Source: Amphirosellinia nigrospora (taxonomy: Eukaryota; Ascomycota; Sordariomycetes; Xylariales; Xylariaceae). From it: a stretch of DNA of 64,000 bases. Below, piece by piece: positions 60,515 through 64,000 of the stretch. The notes under the pieces are model-generated. The model searched no databases. It had not been told where the DNA came from and saw only the letters and a program-made list of their open reading frames with translations. The DNA is taken from the NCBI GenBank assembly GCA_004123355.1, contig SCHM01000003.1, forward strand, positions 7,087,058 to 7,151,057, read 5' to 3'. Both the position numbers and the translations under genes were made by a program. Position 1 is the stretch's first letter, and each line of letters starts with the position of its first letter.

Positions 60515-61969
60515 TCACTGCTCACGGAGGAATTTTCGATGGTCGTGAAGCCCAATGTTGATAATATTGTCGCGCCTATACGAACATGTATATCAATAGA
60601 CGTTTGAATACATTTTGAGCAAACCAACTTACATCGCGTATATCGCATTTCGATCATCGAAATCCTCAACCGGTTCTGATGGTGGAACTAGTTCTTTGTA
60701 CCTGTCTGCGTGCTCGCTCGTAAACTGATACCGAGGTTCCCTCATCATGGCGAGATCAACTAATAAGTAAGTCAGCCTTTCACGAAGTTATTTCTGCATC
60801 GTGTATAAAGCTCACGCTCATTGTGTCCATAGCAGCAACATGAGTCGTACAAGACCACACGTCTAGTCGCGGTATCCAACTGTACATTCCCAGGCCAAAC
60901 GTCACCGTGCACTAAAACTGGCTTGAGGCTTCGCCCGCCGGTCTGCAGAGGTCTGAGGAGACGAGGTATGACTTTTTCAAAGAATGGATCTGCAACGGCA
61001 TCCAACTCCGGATCAGGGCCTCTGACACTATGCAACCACTCAATATCTGATTTCAGCTGGCGACTAAAGTACTCCCAGGTATCGCACCAGTCATTGACCA
61101 GGGAACAACGCCATTGAATGTTGTTACATGGAACCCGAACTTTTCGCTTGGGGAGATAGACGTCTGGTGCAGTTTTTGAAGAACCTCAGCCAGTGACTGT
61201 GGGCCAAGTACCTTCTCACTCAAATGCCGGAAGGGTGTCAAGAAAAATGAAGATGAGGCATCGAGTTCAAGCTCACCGTACGCGAGAGGGGTAGCGACAT
61301 TATCGGGTAAGTATCTTAGTAGTTCTTTCTGGCTTTCGAACTCCCCACGGGCCATTTCCAAGTGGCGGGGTCGCGTGATCACCTAAATTGACACCATTTA
61401 GAACCCTGCCTGGAAGAAGAGGGTGTGAAAGAAGTTCTTTACCTTCAAGAAATATTCGGATTAGGGTTCGGAAATGGGTACCCAAAAAAACCCATGGGTT
61501 TTTTGAATGGGTAATACCCACGGAAAAAAACCCACGCATACAAAATTTAGCAGCAAAAAAAATGTACTAATCTTTTGTACTAATCTAAGATCTAAGAAAT
61601 GATGTTCTTTTTGCTTTATATTCTTTTTAAACAAAGTTGGTTTTATGGGTTTTTAATACCTATGGGTTTTTTAATACCCATGGGTTTTTTTTACCCATGG
61701 CACCCACTTGGGTTTTTATGGGTGGTGGGTTATTGGGTTTTGGGTAAAAAGTCCAAACCCTAATTCGGATTCTTCGCCGTCGACATCGACATCGACTTTA
61801 TACCCCGAGGACCAGCTTCCCTTTCCATGTGGATTGATGGAAATGACGTGACAGCCTTTCGGCATCTCTGTCGGGCAATGTTTAATAGGATACAGTCAAC
61901 GCTTGTGGGCTTCACCAACTTGCCAGGATTGCCGGGTCTAGTAACTCGTCCATCGGGCAGTTGCGTCAA
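60515..61969 (-). pseudogene. Fructosamine-3-kinase-like gene split by an insertion
   Basis: The family phosphorylates sugar adducts on proteins or amines (protein deglycation). The N-terminus (start about 61969) contains CHVISINPHGKGSW and KVDVDVDGEESE. The frame is then broken by the 303-bp element at 61461-61763 and resumes as YFLKVITRPRHLEMARGEFES. An intron separates FLK from VITRPRH (about 61383-61442). Next come LVNDWCDTWEYF, the kinase motif VLVHGDVWPGN, and YDSCCCYGHNE. An intron (60773-60828 region) joins to LDLAMMREPRYQFTSEHADR, and a last intron separates DDRNAIYAM from the C-terminal exon ending REQ, with stop at 60515. One C of a CCCC run is missing near 61105, and another break is near 61865. 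Without removal of the insertion the protein would be truncated. Confidence 0.82.
61461..61763. mobile_element. 303-bp element with TTAGGG-type inverted ends and target duplication
   Basis: It begins TTAGGGTTCGGA and ends TCCAAACCCTAA, inverted ends matching at 11 of 12 positions. TTCGGA flanks it directly on both sides (61455-61460 and 61764-61769), which fits a target-site duplication. Removing one copy restores the kinase reading frame across ESEYFLKV. The inside is low-complexity: several palindromic ACCCATGGGT units in T-rich runs. No coding potential. Confidence 0.8.
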
Positions 61970-62544
61970 TCAATCTGGGATTTAGGTTTTTGTTGCCCGC
62001 TGAGATTCTGTGTTAAACACGAACTACAAGAACTACAATGGACTAAGAAAAAAGAATTGACTGGAACCTAGGATTGATAGTTATTAAAATGATCTCAAAA
62101 TAGCAGGCCAATTTGTTGTTGGTACGTCTTGCATAACCAAGTCGGACCCCTGTCAGCGCGCGACCGATCGCCCTTCACAGCCTACCTTGCCTCAGTCAGC
62201 GGGTGCGATATCACCTTTAGGGAGATGCCTCCGTTAATTATCGCATTGGTGTCGCGCTACTAGGCGTCAGTGTGTCAATGTCAACAATAAGATGACGGTT
62301 AGACTTCACTCTTCGACGAGCTTAGTGCACGGGCTGCCAACAGCTATTAGGATCAACCCCCTTCGACGAAGGCGTCCTCCCAAAGCGAATTCTCCCAAAC
62401 AAGCATTTCCGACACTTCCACCGCCTATTTACCCGAGCCGCGCCGAAATACCCCAGAGCAAGTGAGAAGCGATAAAGTAGAGGCACAAAAAACAGACATA
62501 GACGTCTACTAGCGCAGAAACGCCAAGCGCAGGCAAGTTCATCC
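61970..62544. other. Intergenic stretch
   Basis: No recognisable gene. The NACHT half expected upstream of the next gene is not found here. Confidence 0.5.
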
Positions 62545-64000
62545 CTCCTCGATTATGCGATTACTCAATTTTCCGAACATATCCTCAGTTCTTCGGCTGA
62601 AAGCGACAAACTATTTGTGTCTTTAAATCGATTTCTATGCACAACAGTGCTTAATTGGATCGAGAGAATCGTTACTAGAAAGAGCCTCCATTTCCTGATC
62701 AAGGTTGCGAGAAATTTCAAAGCATACCTTGATCGACGAGCAAAATACCGCTCGCCTTTGAACCACCGCGTTAACACAGTAGCATGTTGAGCATCAGACC
62801 TGAGCCAGTTAGTTACGAAGTTTGGAGGAGCATTGGTATTACAACCTCAATCTATCTATTTCCTTATACCGCCGCTTTGTCCGAATGAAACTGCTATCTT
62901 TAAACAGTTTGGCCGGTCTCCTGACGGCCTGAAGCTTTCGGGTTTTACCAACCAGGATTGGGACGATTGCGTTGCCACAATACACTTCGAGAATGACACA
63001 GCTGCTACAGTCACATGCGATGATCGTAACATTGCGGTTGGCTTCGAGCTTGGAAACATACAACTCTACACCCACGGTAGCTATGAAAAGGGGCTGACAA
63101 TACGGCACACGTACCCAATAGAGCGCCTGGCTCTCGACCCTTCTGGGACCCTTATCATTTCAGCTAGTGCCAAATACATTGCAGTCTGCGGCCGTGATGG
63201 AAACATACTCTGGAGGCAGCGGCTTAGAAGCCGCTGCATCTTGCTCACGGCCACCTCTTCTATTATTATATGCGTCGTCATGTCGGGGAAAGCTATCTGG
63301 TGGGATATTGCGACTGGGGAGCAGCTGGAGCATCATGATTATGCCTACCAGCCTCCGGAGTCGCTAGGTCAATTATCTACAGCACCTAGCAAGGCACCTT
63401 TCATAGGGTCATTCGATCCAGGCCTAGAGCTTCTAGCCCTCGCTTATCGAACTGGCCCGATTTGCATATATGAACTGCAGACCCACGAATGGATCGCTTG
63501 GGCTGTTGATGATAACTCCAGAAATGTCACTCATCTCGTGTTTAACCCAAACCCGGACGTCAACTTGCTCCTGGTCGCGTATGATGATTCGCACATGTCT
63601 TTGTATGAATCGTGGTCTGGCACGTTTTTACACTCGCAACAGCCGGATACCAGTGCGGTCCTACAATCTGTGGCATGTTCCCCCGATGGTCGTACGTTTG
63701 GTACTGTGGACACGCAGGGCAATCTTAGAGTTTGGGATTTCGAATCGCTCACTATCCTCTATCATGTTCTCACCCCAACGAGCTCATTTCGAATCCTCAA
63801 CTTCACATCAGATGGTTTCAACCTCCTTGACACTGTCGATCAGGAAATGAGGATTTGGGCGCCCTCCACGCTGGTTCGAAAGACAGTCGAGGAGGAAGGT
63901 AGCATAAGCGACCAAGCTCCCGTTCTGCCAGTTACGGCGGGACAGTATGAAAGTTTTCGGTCGGCAAAGCTGCGAGCAGCTGTTATTGGAGAAGATAGGC
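62545..64000 (+). pseudogene. NACHT-WD40 (NLR-like) gene fragment, 3' part, runs off the window
   Basis: Fungal NACHT-WD proteins act in non-self recognition and regulated cell death. The frame starts abruptly at about 62545 in the helical linker (LLDYAITQFSEHI, then SLNRFLCTTVLNWIE, then YLDRRAKYRSPL) and continues as IYFLIPPLCPNETAIFKQFG and WDDCVATIHF. It then enters WD40-like blades such as CSPDGRTFGTVDTQGNLRVW and FNLLDTVDQEMRIW. It remains open to 64000. A TGA at 62788-62790 sits where Trp is usual. Upstream of 62545 no P-loop or NACHT sequence can be found. Hence a 5'-truncated, probably dead copy, although the 1.2 kb after the stop has no frame break. Confidence 0.8.

Overview
The window reads as a piece of a filamentous ascomycete (Pezizomycotina) genome. 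Coding regions are split by short introns (about 40-150 nt) with GT(A/G)NG donors, CTNA(C/T) branch points and YAG acceptors. The gene families are typical of that group: a GAF hybrid histidine kinase, a White Collar-1-like LOV/GATA photoreceptor, a Zn2Cys6 regulator, NRPS, F-box and BTB proteins, and a NACHT-WD40 (NLR-like) fragment. I cannot place it below subphylum. Genes are separated by long AT-rich, gene-free stretches with small inverted-repeat elements and relics.

Layout. 1-4.5 kb: repeats and a 374-bp terminal-inverted-repeat element. 4.6-8.9 kb (-): hybrid histidine kinase. 10.1-10.4 kb: a second small inverted-repeat element. 10.7-12.9 kb (-): WC-1-like photoreceptor. 14.8-15.1 kb: ankyrin relic. 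17.2-38.0 kb: a gene cluster (below). 44.2-46.6 kb (+): Zn2Cys6 regulator. 49.2-50.3 kb (+): zinc alcohol dehydrogenase with an 11-nt microexon. 51.9-52.5 kb (+): small secreted protein. 54.5-58.4 kb: two F-box-type proteins and a BTB protein. 60.5-62.0 kb (-): fructosamine-kinase-like gene split by a 303-bp element whose ends are TTAGGG-like inverted repeats. 62.5 kb to the edge (+): WD40 half of a NACHT-WD protein.

The most interesting part is 17-38 kb, which looks like an undescribed biosynthetic cluster built around 5-aminolevulinate (ALA) chemistry. It holds an ATP-grasp ligase, a monomodular NRPS (partial C, then A-T-C), two different ALA-synthase family genes, a flavin amine oxidase, an ALA dehydratase (porphobilinogen synthase) and a full-size ABCB exporter. 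Three gene pairs are divergent and share 0.5-0.7 kb intergenic regions. The NRPS A domain has Ile where the Asp that holds an alpha-amino group normally sits, so its substrate may lack an alpha-amino group; ALA fits that. The ALA dehydratase has Ser in place of one of three conserved zinc-ligand cysteines. My reading (inference) is a pathway that makes an ALA-derived or ALA-like amide, with the extra dehydratase as resistance copy or as pathway enzyme, and the ABC protein as exporter.

Caution. Almost every gene except the Zn2Cys6 regulator needs one to several 1-2 nt corrections, nearly all apparent deletions and often in homopolymers. Conserved residues on both sides are intact. This could be unpolished long-read consensus error or recent gene decay; the sequence alone does not decide.
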